The translations under genes were made by a program, and so were the position numbers. Below, one piece after another: positions 43,442 to 54,235 of a DNA stretch of 64,000 nt; positions within the stretch are counted from its first letter, which is position 1; each line of letters opens with the position of its first letter. Below the pieces are notes generated by a model. That model did not search any database and had not been told where the DNA came from. It saw nothing but the letters and a program-made list of their open reading frames with translations. The stretch comes from Longimicrobiales bacterium (GTDB taxonomy: Bacteria; Gemmatimonadota; Gemmatimonadetes; Longimicrobiales; Gaopeijiaceae). The stretch covers positions 1,024,576 to 1,088,575 of the forward strand of contig OX639991.1 in NCBI GenBank assembly GCA_951828585.1, read 5' to 3'.

Positions 43442-43739
43442 GTCAAGGAGTTCGAACTTGTGCTCGAACAGTCCGGCAAGCTGCTGCGCAAGCGGCTGGC
43501 CGTCTGGTTCGCCAGTAACAGGCAGGCCGACCGTCTCCACTTCAAGGATCTCTTCCGCCACGTGGCGCGCCACGACCTCATGGCGCCGGATGCGGTCGAA
43601 CGATGGCTGCGCTACCGCGACAACCGCAACTTCACGGCTCACGACTACGGGGAGGATTTCGCAGAGGCGACGCTCAGGCTGCTTCCGGCCTTCATCCGCG
43701 ATGCCAAGGCGCTGGCGGACGTGATCGAACGGCCGAGCG

Positions 43740-45287
43740 ATGCCTGACCGGCTGAACCTCGCGCCGAGGCACCGGCGCGTCCTGAAGACGTTGCTGTGGG
43801 AGCATCTGCCCAATACGGAGGTTTGGGCCTACGGCAGCCGTGTCAACGGCCGAGGCCACGAGGGCAGCGATCTCGACCTCGTGCTGCGCGGGCCGGGGCT
43901 GAAGAAGATCGCGCTCGAACGGCTGATGGACTTCGAGGAGGCGGTCCGCGAGTCCGACATCCCCTTCCTCGTCGAGGCGCGGGACTGGGCGCGGCTGCCC
44001 GAACGGTTCCAGAGGGAAATCGAGCGGGAATATGTGGTGGTCGTGGGGGCTCCGACAGGAGTTGCCAACGCTGCTGACTACGTTGGCACCGTACGCGTGC
44101 GTAGCGAGGGTGAGGCGTGGACTCAGAAGCCACTCGGCCAGGTGATCGAATTGAAACGCGGCTACGACCTTCCCGCACGCAAGCGATCGCCTGGACCAGT
44201 GCCCGTCGTGTCGTCGTCCGGCATCACTGGATCTCACTCAGAGAGCAAAGTGCTCGGCCCAGGGGTGATCACCGGGAGATACGGGACCCTGGGCAAGGTC
44301 TACTACATCTTGGACGACTTCTGGCCGCTGAACACCACGCTTTACGTTCGCGATTTCAAGGGACACGATCCGAGGTTCGTGAACTACCTACTTCGCGGCC
44401 TCGATTTCTCCAGTTATTCGGATAAGGCAGCGGTGCCGGGATTGAACCGAAACCACCTACACGAAGAGCGGGTGTGTATACCAACCGCTGTTGCCGAGCA
44501 ACGCGCCATCGCCCACATCCTCGGCACCCTGGACGACAAGATCGAACTGAACCGGCGAATGAACGAGACGCTGGAGGCGATGGCGCGGGCACTGTTCAAG
44601 TCCTGGTTCGTCGATTTCGATCCGGTGCGGGCCAAGATGGAGGGTCGGGACACGGGACTGCCACAGGATATCGCCGACCTGTTTCCCGACAGGCTGGTGG
44701 ATTCCGAGATGGGGGAGATGCCGCAGGGGTGGGAGGTTGCGAGCTTGGCGGAACGCATCGACGTCAACCCGAGACGATCTCTTCGCAAGGGGCAGGCCGC
44801 ACCGTATCTGCCAATGGCCAAGATGCCGACCCGTGGGCACATGCCGGACTCGGTTGCTGTTCGACCGTTCGGGTCCGGCATGCGATTCTCTAACGGCGAT
44901 ACGCTCGTCGCCCGGATCACACCGTGCCTTGAGAACGGCAAGACGGCCTACGTGGATTTCCTGACCGACGGCGGGATCGGATGGGGCTCTACGGAGTACA
45001 TTGTCCTTAGGCCACAGCCCCCGCTTCCGAATCAGTTCGCGTACTGCCTCGCTCGGAGCGCCAGGTTCCGCGAATTCGCAATCCGGAACATGAGCGGCAC
45101 AAGCGGCCGCCAGCGGGTACCGCCAACCGCTCTGCGGGGATTCCTGTTGGTCGTGCCACCAGGCCGGGTGGCCGCCCGGTTCGGCAAAGTCGCCGCATCG
45201 CTCTTCGAGAGAGCTGGCAACGCGGCTCACGAGTCCCGCACCCTCGGCGCCCTCCGCGACACGCTCCTCCCCAAGCTTGTCTGTTAG
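43740..45287 (+). CDS. hsdS: MNT nucleotidyltransferase fused to type I specificity subunit HsdS
   Basis: A 515-residue single open frame. Residues 1-105 are an MNT-type minimal nucleotidyltransferase (TEVWAYGSRVNGRGHEGSDLDLVLRGPG, the GSx10DxD motif, and DIPFLVEARDWARL). After a short linker the rest is HsdS: first target-recognition domain (KPLGQVIELKRGYDLPARKR, GPVPVVSSSGITG), the conserved spacer helix (EQRAIAHILGTLDDKIELNRRMNETLEAMARALFKSWFVDFDPVRAKMEG), second domain and distal helices. HsdS normally starts on its own Met near EAWTQKPLGQ; here there is none and no stop. Its ATG overlaps the HEPN stop by 8 bp. Confidence 0.88.
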   Translation: MPDRLNLAPRHRRVLKTLLWEHLPNTEVWAYGSRVNGRGHEGSDLDLVLRGPGLKKIALERLMDFEEAVRESDIPFLVEARDWARLPERFQREIEREYVVVVGAPTGVANAADYVGTVRVRSEGEAWTQKPLGQVIELKRGYDLPARKRSPGPVPVVSSSGITGSHSESKVLGPGVITGRYGTLGKVYYILDDFWPLNTTLYVRDFKGHDPRFVNYLLRGLDFSSYSDKAAVPGLNRNHLHEERVCIPTAVAEQRAIAHILGTLDDKIELNRRMNETLEAMARALFKSWFVDFDPVRAKMEGRDTGLPQDIADLFPDRLVDSEMGEMPQGWEVASLAERIDVNPRRSLRKGQAAPYLPMAKMPTRGHMPDSVAVRPFGSGMRFSNGDTLVARITPCLENGKTAYVDFLTDGGIGWGSTEYIVLRPQPPLPNQFAYCLARSARFREFAIRNMSGTSGRQRVPPTALRGFLLVVPPGRVAARFGKVAASLFERAGNAAHESRTLGALRDTLLPKLVC

Positions 45288-46427
<1,140 letters not shown>

Positions 46428-46562
46428 TGGCTACGTCATACCTCTGCCCCGGACCCGCTCGCACTGGAGCTGCGACTCGCCCCGCCGGCTTGCGACATGG
46501 ATACTCATTTCTGGTGAGATCCGGCTGGAGGAAGCAGCATCGATCGCTGGGGAGGTGCCCTA

Positions 46563-46664
46563 ATGGATCACCTCCGCGAAGAGGTACGGGACCTTCTCCA
46601 ACTCGTCAGCAAGGTTGCCCGTGGACTGTCGGCGGCCACGGTTCGCCAGGAGGTCCTCGCATGA
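46563..46664 (+). CDS. Small coupled ORF upstream of ImmA gene
   Basis: A 33-residue frame (MDHLREEVRDLLQLVSKVAR onward) with GGGGAGG 7 bases upstream and an ATGA overlap with the ImmA/IrrE gene. It may be a genuine coupled microprotein or the tail of a gene lost on the IS110 side. Helical, charged; no family. Confidence 0.45.
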   Translation: MDHLREEVRDLLQLVSKVARGLSAATVRQEVLA

Positions 46665-47809
46665 TCCGGGTTCCCGTGAAGCCTGAGCTCCTGCGCTGGG
46701 CGCGCCATCGTGCCGGGCTCGGCCGTAGCGAGTTCCCGGCTCGCTTCAAGAAGCTGCCCGAGTGGGAAACGGGTCGCCTGCAGCCCACGCTGCGACAGCT
46801 GGAAGACTTCGCTCGCAAGGTGCATGTCCCCGTCGGGACCCTACTGCTCGATGAGCCGCCCGAAGAATCCGTCCCGATCCCGGACTTCCGTACGGTCGGC
46901 AGCGGATCCCTCCCGCAGCCCAGCCCCAATCTGCTGGACACCATCTACCTCTGCCAGGAGCGGCAGGCCTGGTATCAGGACTACCTCCGGTCGATGGGCG
47001 CAGAGCCGCTCGACTTCTTGGGCAGCTTCACCACCGCCTCCGACACGCGAGCGGCGGCCGAAGCGATGCGTGACAAGCTGCGCATCACGGTTGACGGGCG
47101 GCTCAAGCACCGGACGCTGCAGAAAGCGCTGTCCGCGTGCATCGCCTCCGTGGAGAAGACAGGCGTCCTTGTCATGGTCAGCGGCGTTGTCGGAAGCAAC
47201 ACCCAGCGCAAGCTCGACCCCCGGGAATTCCGAGGCTTCGCACTGGCCGATCCGCTGGCCCCTCTGGTCTTTGTGAATGGCCTGGATGCCAAGTCCGCCC
47301 AGATGTTCACGCTGGCCCATGAGCTGGCGCACCTCTGGCTCGGGACCTCCGCGCTATCGAACCTGCCGTCTCCTTCCGCTCCGGGCATCAGGAAAGAGGA
47401 GGTCTGGTGCAACGCGGTTGCGGCCGAATTCCTGGTGCCGCTGGCGGACATCGAGCGGGAGATTCGGCCCTACGAGCCACTGGATGAGGCGAAGATGCGG
47501 CTCTCTCGCCACTTCAAAGTGAGCGCGCTTGTGGTGCTGCGGCGGTTGCTCGACCTGGGTTGGATCGATCACGAACACTTCGACGCGTCGTGGAGCAGCG
47601 AAGTCGCCCGGTACGAGTCGGTTCGACGATCGGGGGGCGGCGACTTCTATCGAACCGCCCTTGCTCGGCTCAGCAAACCCTTCGCGAGGGCCGTGATCGC
47701 TGACACGCTGGAGGGCAGGACGCGATACACGGACGCGTTTCGCATGCTGGGGGTTCGCAATCCGGCAACCCTTGACCGAATGGCCAGCGAGTTGGGGCTG
47801 ACTCCGTGA
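46661..47809 (+). CDS. XRE-like HTH plus ImmA/IrrE metallopeptidase
   Basis: A 382-residue protein. An N-terminal HTH-like region (LLRWARHRAGLGRSEF, LPEWETGRLQPTLRQLEDFARKVHVPVGTLLL) is followed by the ImmA/IrrE (DUF955) domain with zinc motif FTLAHELAHLWLG and a downstream NAVAAEFLVPL. Such proteins cleave or sense repressors in mobile elements and act as antitoxins; this architecture is regularly adjacent to DUF4411 PIN-like toxins, as here (GTGA overlap). Start supported by CCAGGAGG. Confidence 0.88.
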   Translation: MIRVPVKPELLRWARHRAGLGRSEFPARFKKLPEWETGRLQPTLRQLEDFARKVHVPVGTLLLDEPPEESVPIPDFRTVGSGSLPQPSPNLLDTIYLCQERQAWYQDYLRSMGAEPLDFLGSFTTASDTRAAAEAMRDKLRITVDGRLKHRTLQKALSACIASVEKTGVLVMVSGVVGSNTQRKLDPREFRGFALADPLAPLVFVNGLDAKSAQMFTLAHELAHLWLGTSALSNLPSPSAPGIRKEEVWCNAVAAEFLVPLADIEREIRPYEPLDEAKMRLSRHFKVSALVVLRRLLDLGWIDHEHFDASWSSEVARYESVRRSGGGDFYRTALARLSKPFARAVIADTLEGRTRYTDAFRMLGVRNPATLDRMASELGLTP

Positions 47810-48090
47810 GGCTCCACCTCATCGACACGGATGTGTTCATTCGAGCGAACCGGGAGCACTACGGCCTCGACTACTGCCCCGCGTTCTGGGATTGGCTTGG
47901 ATTCCACGGACAGGCGGGCAACGTGGGAAGCGTCGTCGCGGTCTTGGACGAAATCCGGTACCCGGTCGAACTGAAGCAGTGGGCACTCGGGCCCGGCAGG
48001 CAGCTGTTCCGTAGAGTCGACGCCGATGTCATGGCGGCTGCTATCTGCGGTACCAGCGAGCGGCGGCGTCCGGAGGAGTTGGCAGAATGA
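47806..48090 (+). CDS. DUF4411 PIN-like toxin, shortened
   Basis: A 94-residue protein starting at GTG 47806 and overlapping the ImmA gene. LHLIDTDVFIRANREHYGLDYCPAFWDWL matches the DUF4411 N terminus, but the family is usually about 160 residues and the C-terminal catalytic segment is absent: after RRVDADVMAAAI the sequence diverges and stops. Downstream, at about 48110-48168, a different frame reads SDLDEAVEALMAVYEEAE, possibly the tail of another lost gene. The toxin is therefore probably inactive. Confidence 0.6.
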   Translation: MRLHLIDTDVFIRANREHYGLDYCPAFWDWLGFHGQAGNVGSVVAVLDEIRYPVELKQWALGPGRQLFRRVDADVMAAAICGTSERRRPEELAE

Positions 48091-48180
48091 TGCTGCCCGA
48101 AACCCCAGCGACCTTGACGAGGCTGTGGAGGCCCTGATGGCAGTCTATGAGGAGGCCGAGACCACTTGACCGGTTGAGGC

Positions 48181-48205
48181 AATTAGTGCCATTATCGCAC
48201 TAGTT
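48181..48205. promoter_or_regulatory. Inverted repeat upstream of RhuM gene
   Basis: AATTAGTGC and GCACTAGTT (8 of 9 complementary) separated by 7 bp, AT-rich, 38 bp before the RhuM start. Probable operator overlapping the promoter. Confidence 0.5.
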
Positions 48206-48243
48206 CCGAACAGAAAACACCCGTCTGATGGAATCACGCGATC

Positions 48244-49176
48244 ATGGCCAAACTCCACGACAGCCAGCCGCCCTCCCCGGATGGCGAGGTCTTGGTCTAC
48301 GAGGCGGCCTCGCACAGTGACGTTTCGCTGGAAGTGCGGCTGGAGCGAGAAACCCTTTGGCTGACGCAGCGACAGATGGCCGACCTGTTCCGCACGACCA
48401 CCAGCAACGTCAGCCGACACCTGAGAAACGTATTCGCAGACGGCGAGCTGGACCCCTCGTCAACCATCAAGGATATCGCAGTGGTTCGATCCGAGGGGGA
48501 CCGGCGGGTTCGGCGCAAACTGGCGCACTACGACCTCGACGCGGTCATCTCGGTCGGGTATCGCGTGGACTCGAAGCGCGCGGTCCGGTTCCGCCAATGG
48601 GCCGACCGCGTAATGCGCCGCCTCTGGCTGATCACCAGCATCAAGGAAGCTGTGCAGGATGTTGCCGGGCGATATGTCCAGACATGGCGCTACCTGCTCC
48701 AATACGACGAGGACCGCCTCGATGCGGCACCGCCGGGTGTGCGGCCCGCGTCCGCGACGCTGGACCCTGGGCAGGCGGAGGCGGCCATCACGCATTTGAA
48801 GGAGGTGCTGATCGCGCGTGGCGAGGCATCGCCCCTCTTCGGCGTGCCCCGCGGACGGGCGCTGGAAGAGGTTCTGGCCAACGCTCGGCAGACCGGGGAC
48901 GGCCTATCCCGCCAGAGTCGCGAAGAGAGGGCGGCGATCCTGCTTGCCCGCGTCGTAATGGATCGTCCCTTCGAGGAGGGCAACAATCGCATCGGACCGC
49001 TCCTGTTCCTCGTCTACCTGCGCCAGGAGGGGCTGCGCCACGACCTGAACCCGCAGGCGCTCACCGCGCTCACGCTACTCGTCGCCCAGAACGCACCGGC
49101 TAACAGGGATCTGTTGGTCCGTTTGATCGTCAACCTGCTGGCGGAGCCGTCCCGAGGAGCGTTGATTCGACGATGA
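48244..49176 (+). CDS. RhuM-family protein with degenerate Fic domain
   Basis: A 310-residue protein. The N-terminal RhuM (virulence) domain is clear: VSLEVRLERETLWLTQRQMADLFRTTTSNVSRHLRNVFADGEL, YDLDAVISVGYRVDSKRAVRFRQWA. The C-terminal half is Fic-like: the HxFx(D/E)GNxR catalytic loop is present as RPFEEGNNRIGPLLFLVYL, with the His replaced by Arg. Fic proteins transfer AMP or other groups to target proteins using that His; loss suggests a non-enzymatic role. It is commonly found inside type I restriction loci. Confidence 0.85.
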   Translation: MAKLHDSQPPSPDGEVLVYEAASHSDVSLEVRLERETLWLTQRQMADLFRTTTSNVSRHLRNVFADGELDPSSTIKDIAVVRSEGDRRVRRKLAHYDLDAVISVGYRVDSKRAVRFRQWADRVMRRLWLITSIKEAVQDVAGRYVQTWRYLLQYDEDRLDAAPPGVRPASATLDPGQAEAAITHLKEVLIARGEASPLFGVPRGRALEEVLANARQTGDGLSRQSREERAAILLARVVMDRPFEEGNNRIGPLLFLVYLRQEGLRHDLNPQALTALTLLVAQNAPANRDLLVRLIVNLLAEPSRGALIRR

Positions 49177-49203
49177 TCGAGACCATTGAGAAAGGAGACA
49201 CGA

Positions 49204-49542
49204 ATGGGAGAGAGGCGCACCCGGAACCTCTACGTGATTCGCCTTGGCAAGTCCGTCCTCGACGATAGGAAGTTCATGGAGAGGAATCCGCACTATCGGC
49301 GCCGTATTTTCTTCGGGAAGCCATGCGTGTACGTCGGGCAGACCGCCCTCGACCCTGAAGCACGCTTTCGTCAACACAAGAGCGGCTACAAGGCTTCCCG
49401 GATCGCAAGAAAGTACGGGCGGCGCCTCATGGAGAATGAGTACGAGCACTTGAATCCGGTTCCTGACTCGGAAGCCGAGAGGAGAGAGGAAGACTTGGCC
49501 CTCCGTCTGAAACGAAAGGGCTACGCGGTTTGGTGGAACTGA
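49204..49542 (+). CDS. GIY-YIG-like nuclease-fold protein
   Basis: A 112-residue protein with [37 protein letters not shown], resembling the (G/V)xY-(x)nYVGxT core, Arg and His of compact GIY-YIG domains, and a late Glu ([10 protein letters not shown]). Strong AAAGGAG precedes ATG 49204. It lies just before hsdR in the same direction. Whether it is catalytic is unclear because the first GIY is VYV. Possible restriction accessory. Confidence 0.6.
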   Translation: MGERRTRNLYVIRLGKSVLDDRKFMERNPHYRRRIFFGKPCVYVGQTALDPEARFRQHKSGYKASRIARKYGRRLMENEYEHLNPVPDSEAERREEDLALRLKRKGYAVWWN

Positions 49543-50845
49543 TGCTCCTTCCGGTAACCGCATGACCGCCGTCACCGAATCGGAAGTCGAAGACGCGGCA
49601 CTCGAATGGCTTGAAGGCCTCGGATGGCAGGTGGCCCACGGCCCCGACATCGCCCCGCACGCGGACGGAGCGGAACGAACGGACTACGCTGAAGTCATCC
49701 TGGAAAACCGACTGCGCCAGGCCCTGCCCCGCCTAAACCCCACCCTCCCCCCCGACGCCCTGAACGACGCCTTCCACAAGCTGACCCGCCCCGAAGGCTC
49801 CACCCTGGAAGCCCGCAACCGCGCATTCCACCGCATGCTCGTGGACGGTGTGACCGTCGAATACCGAACCACCTCCGGCACCCTACGCGGAGCCCAGGTC
49901 TCCATCCTCGACTACGAGAACCCCGCCAACAACGACTGGCTCGCGGTCAACCAATTCACCGTCGTCGATGGAGAGCACAAGCGACGGCCAGATATCATCC
50001 TGTTCGTCAACGGCCTTCCACTGGGTCTCATCGAGCTCAAGAACCCGGCGGACGAGAAGGCCACGGTCTGGACGGCCTGGCAGCAGATCCAGAGCTACAG
50101 GGCCGAGCTCTCGGAGCTGTTCTCCTTCAACGCGGCGCTCATCGCTTCGGACGGAGTCGACGCGCGCATGGGCACGCTTACCGCCGGGCGCGAGTGGTTC
50201 AAACCGTGGCGCACGGTCGACGGCGAGACGCTGGCCGACCCGCATCTGCCCCAGTTGCAGGTGATGATCGAGGGGATATGCGAGCGCGGGCGGTTCCTGA
50301 CGCTGGTCCGGGACTTCGTCGTTTTCGAGGACGACGGCAGCGGCAAGCTGGCCAAGAAGATGGCGGGGTATCACCAGTTCCACGCGGTTGAGACCGCGGT
50401 GCAGGAGACGCTGCGCGCGGCGGCGCTGCGGCAGGAGTTGCAACTGGTCGCCGAGCCTCCGGGCAGTCCGTACGAGACCGGCAGACGGCAAGGCGGCCAT
50501 CCCGGCGACCGGCGCATCGGTGTCGTCTGGCACACCCAGGGCTCGGGCAAGAGCCTGACGATGGCCTTCTACGCCGGACGGATCATCCGCGAGCCTGCGA
50601 TGGAGAACCCGACGATCGTCATGCTGACGGACCGAAACGACCTCGACGACCAGCTCTTCGGGACGTTCTCCCGCTGCCGGGAGCTGTTGCGGCAGCCGCC
50701 TACCCAGGCCGGGAGCCGTGCCGACCTGCGCGCCAAGCTTGCGGTCGAGTCGGGCGGCGTGGTCTTCACCACCATCCAGAAGTTCTTTCCGGAAGAAGAG
50801 GGCGACCGGATGCCTGAGCTGTCGGGGCGCCGCAACATCGTGGTG

Positions 50846-50876
<31 letters not shown>

Positions 50877-51157
50877 ACTTCATCGACGGCTACGCCCGCC
50901 ACATGCGCGACGCGCTCCCCAACGCGTCGTTCATCGGCTTCACCGGCACGCCGATCGAACTGGAGGACGCCAACACGCGGGCGGTGTTCGGTGACTACAT
51001 CAGCGTCTACGACATCGAGCGAGCCGTCGAAGACCGCGCCACCGTGCCGATCTACTACGAGAGCCGGCTGGCCAAGCTGACACTGGACGATGAGGTGGTC
51101 CCGGTTTTTCGGACAGGTCGTTAAGGTGGATTCCACTATGGAACAGGAGGCACCGAG

Positions 51158-51445
51158 ATGGCCAGGAAGAGACGGAGGTTCACAGCGGAGTTCAAGGGCC
51201 GGGTGGCGCTGGAGGCGCTTCAGGAGCGCGACAGCGTGCAGGCGATCGCCGTGCGGCATGAGCTTCATCCGAACCAGGTGAGCGCCTGGAAGCGGCAGCT
51301 GCTCGACGCCGTGCCGGAGGTGTTCGCCAAGGGCGGGAGCCGGAAGCTCGCCAAGGAGCATGAGGCGAAGGTCCACGACCTGCACGCGAAGATCGGAGAG
51401 CTCACCGTCGAGCGGGATTTTTTTCGGCGCGGGTTGAAGCGCTGA
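51158..51445 (+). CDS. IS3-family transposase OrfA
   Basis: A 95-residue protein: helix-turn-helix RRRFTAEFKGRVALEALQERDSVQAIAVRHELHPNQVSAWKRQL, then a coiled coil (AKEHEAKVHDLHAKIGELTVERDFF). The end overlaps a T7 run that probably drives -1 frameshifting into OrfB. AACAGGAGG upstream of the ATG. Confidence 0.9.
   Translation: MARKRRRFTAEFKGRVALEALQERDSVQAIAVRHELHPNQVSAWKRQLLDAVPEVFAKGGSRKLAKEHEAKVHDLHAKIGELTVERDFFRRGLKR
51418..51424 (+). promoter_or_regulatory. T7 slippery site for -1 frameshifting
   Basis: T-TTT-TTT in the orfA frame (after GA). A -1 slip continues SARVEALSRTERFGMIEPDG into OrfB without a stop, producing the OrfAB transposase usual for IS3 elements. Confidence 0.65.
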
Positions 51446-51465
51446 GCCGGACGGAGCGCTTCGGG

Positions 51466-52281
51466 ATGATCGAGCCTGATGGACCGCTGAGCCTGTCGAG
51501 GCAGTGCGTGCTGCTGGGCGTGAGCCGGTCGTCGCTCTACTACCGGCCGAAGGGAGAGAGCGCGGAGAACCTGGCCCTGATGCGGCGGATGGACGAGCTC
51601 CACATGGACTATCCGTTCTACGGGAGCCGGCAGCTGATGCGGCATCTCCGCCGCGAGGGTGTCACGGCTGGCCGGCACCGGATCCGGCGGCTCATGCAAC
51701 TCATGGGGATCGAGGCGACCTACCGGCGGCCGCGCACGAGCGTGGCGAACCCGGCGCACCGGATCTTTCCCTATCTGCTGCGCGGCCTCGAGATCTTTCG
51801 TGCGGACCACGTGTGGTGCGCCGACATCACCTATATCCCTGTGACGCAAGGGTTTTTCTACCTTGTGGCCGTGATGGACTGGGCCACCCGGCACGTCCTC
51901 TCCTGGCGGTTGTCCAACACGATGGACGCCTCGTTCTGCATCGGGGCTCTGGACGACGCGCTCATCCGGACGACTCCGGAGATCCTGAATACGGACCAGG
52001 GCTCGCAGTTCACCAGCGAGGCGTTCGCCGACCGGGTGCTGGGTGCGGGCGTGGCGTTCTCGATGGACGGCCGGGGCCGCTTCCTCGACAACATCTTCAT
52101 CGAACGGCTGTGGCGGTCGCTGAAGTACGAGGCCGTGTACCTGCACGAGCTTCGCGACGGCCCGGAAGCCGGTCGGCTCATCGGGACGTGGATCGACTTC
52201 TACAACGAGGTGCGCCCGCACTCGGCGCTGGCCGGGCGCACGCCAGGCGAGACCTACCGTAACGGCACGAGGGTGATGTGA
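51466..52281 (+). CDS. IS3-family transposase OrfB
   Basis: A 271-residue (from the internal ATG) DDE transposase: HTH_21-like LSLSRQCVLLGVSRSSLYYRP, MDYPFYGSRQLMRHLRREG, then VWCADITYIPV (Asp), LNTDQGSQFTS (Asp) and FLDNIFIERLWRSLKYE (Glu), ending FYNEVRPHSALAGRTPGE. Normally made as a fusion to OrfA by -1 frameshifting at 51418-51424. Intact. Confidence 0.92.
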   Translation: MIEPDGPLSLSRQCVLLGVSRSSLYYRPKGESAENLALMRRMDELHMDYPFYGSRQLMRHLRREGVTAGRHRIRRLMQLMGIEATYRRPRTSVANPAHRIFPYLLRGLEIFRADHVWCADITYIPVTQGFFYLVAVMDWATRHVLSWRLSNTMDASFCIGALDDALIRTTPEILNTDQGSQFTSEAFADRVLGAGVAFSMDGRGRFLDNIFIERLWRSLKYEAVYLHELRDGPEAGRLIGTWIDFYNEVRPHSALAGRTPGETYRNGTRVM

Positions 52282-53056
52282 ACAGCGGATCATTGCGGGG
52301 CTGGCGACCGCCCTCGCGAGACAGCGGCGGGGAGCGGGTGATACGCCCATTCTGCGCGCCGCGCGCCACAGGTGTCCAAGCCCCGCTCGCCGGTCGGGTC
52401 CCCCTCCCGGCGAGCGGGGCTCATCCTGGCATCCGTCCTTTTCCTTGCCCCAAAGGACCGCAGACCGTAGAATCCCCTTCAAGACAGAACAGCGAATGCT
52501 CCCGAGGGCTCCGACAACCAGCCGGAGTCCACCTTAGCTTTGCCCTCGGACTGTCCAACGAAGTAGGACCACTTCACGAGCCGAGCGGCCGAAGATCGAT
52601 CCCGACTTCGAGGATGTCACCGAGGGCGAGGAAAGCGAGCGCAAGGAGAAGCTGAAGACCAAGTGGGCGCAGCTTGAGGCCGTCGCCGGAGCCGGACCGC
52701 GTCTCAAGCTCATCGCCCAGGACATCGTCTCACACTTCGACCGGCGGATCGAGGCCATCGACGGCAAGGCGATGATCGTGTGCATGAGCCGCCGCATCTG
52801 CATCGACCTGTACCGTGAGCTGACCCGCCTGCGTCCCGACTGGCATCACGAGGACGACGACGGGGGCCGCATCAAGGTCGTGATGACCGGCAGCGCATCG
52901 GATCCGCCCGATTGGCAACCGCACATTCGCAACAAGTCGCGCCGCGAGATGCTGGCGAAGCGGTTCCGAGATCCCGGCGATCGCCTTCAGGTCGTACTCG
53001 TGCGGGACATGTGGCTGACCGGCTTCGACGCGCCGAGCCTCCACACCATGTACGTC

Positions 53057-53094
<38 letters not shown>

Positions 53095-54235
53095 CGCGCG
53101 GGTGAACCGGGTCTTCCGGGACAAGCCGGGCGGCCTGGTCGTCGACTATCTCGGACTCGCGCACGAACTCAAGCGGGCTCTCGCGACCTACACCGAGAGC
53201 GGGGGCACGGGCACGACCACCGTGGACCAGGCCGAAGCGGTGGCGGTGATGCTCGAGAAGTACGAGGTGTGCTGCGGGCTGTTCCACGGCTTCGACTGGT
53301 CCGGCTGGGTCGACGGCAAGCCGACTGAGCGTGTGGGCCTGCTGCCGGGGGCGCAGGAACACATCCTCGCGCAGGAGAACGGGAAGGAGCGCTGTCTGCG
53401 GGCGGTGCGTGAACTCTCGCAGGCGTTCGCGCTCGCTGTGCCTCACGAGGAAGCGATGCGGATCCGCGACGACATGGCGTTCTTCCAGGCCGTCCGGGCG
53501 GTGCTGGCCAAGCGCGCCGCAGGGGAGGCGCGTCCCGAGGAAGAGCTGGACTACGCCATTCGGCAGATCGTGTCGCGGTCCGTCGCTTCCGAAGGAGTCG
53601 TCGACATCTTCGCCGCGGCCGGTCTTGAGAAGCCGGACATCTCGATCCTGTCGGAGGAGTTCCTGGCGGAAGTGCGAGGCATGAAGCAGCGTAACCTGGC
53701 GGTTGAACTGCTGCAGAAGCTGCTCAAGGGGGAAGTGGCCGTTCGGAGGCGAAAGAATGTCGTCCAGGCGCGGTCATTTGCTGAGATGTTGGAGCAGACC
53801 GTTCACCGCTACGGGAACCGGGCGATCGAGGCCGCGCAGGTGATCGAGGAGCTTATTCAGCTTGCCCGCGAGATGCGCGAGGCGAATGAGCGTGGGGAGG
53901 AGTTGGGGCTCTCCGAGGACGAGCTGGCGTTCTACGATGCGCTGGAGACGAACGACAGCGCCGTGCAGGTGCTGGGCGACGAGACGCTGCGGGAGATCGC
54001 TCGCGAGCTGGTCGAGATTGTGCGGAACAATGTCAAGATCGACTGGACGCTTCGGGAGAATGTGCGCGCGAATCTACGGCGGTTGGTGAAGCGCATCCTG
54101 CGGAAGCACGGGTACCCACCCGACAAGCAGGAAAAGGCGACTCGGACGGTGCTGGAACAGGCGGAGGTGCTGTCGGGTGGGTGGGCGGTTTGATGCCGTT
54201 CGGGGCGGAGCGGCCTGCTACTATCTGAACTCGGT

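Larger units (their letters stand above)
41548..43747 (+). pseudogene. HEPN protein (HI0074/nucleotidyltransferase-substrate-binding type) interrupted by IS1380
   Basis: Two pieces, 41548-41672 and 43442-43747. The first encodes [18 protein letters not shown] to YDIYRAACV; the second KEFELVLEQSGKLLRKRLAVW to ALADVIERPSDA. Between them sits an IS1380 element with a GTCAA duplication; removing the IS and one GTCAA restores ACVKEFEL in frame. The downstream piece keeps the HEPN motif RNFTAH (Rx4-6H RNase-type). HEPN proteins of this kind pair with MNT nucleotidyltransferases as toxin and antitoxin. An internal GTG at 43460 could yield a 95-residue N-truncated product overlapping the MNT-HsdS start by 8 bp. 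Confidence 0.85.
51096..52571. mobile_element. IS3-family element in hsdR
   Basis: About 1476 bp. Imperfect ends: left TGGTCCC...GGACAG...TTAAGGTGGA-N-TCC, right the inverted TGGTCCT...GGACAG...CTAAGGTGGA-N-TCC. Contains orfA and orfB in the hsdR direction. No target duplication is visible and about 11 extra bases sit between the right end and the resuming hsdR codons, so the junction has been altered. Confidence 0.82.

Noticed and set aside
44430-44460. tRNA 3'-end-like string in hsdS
   Set aside because: Coding sequence (GLNRNHLHEERV) and no acceptor or anticodon arms.
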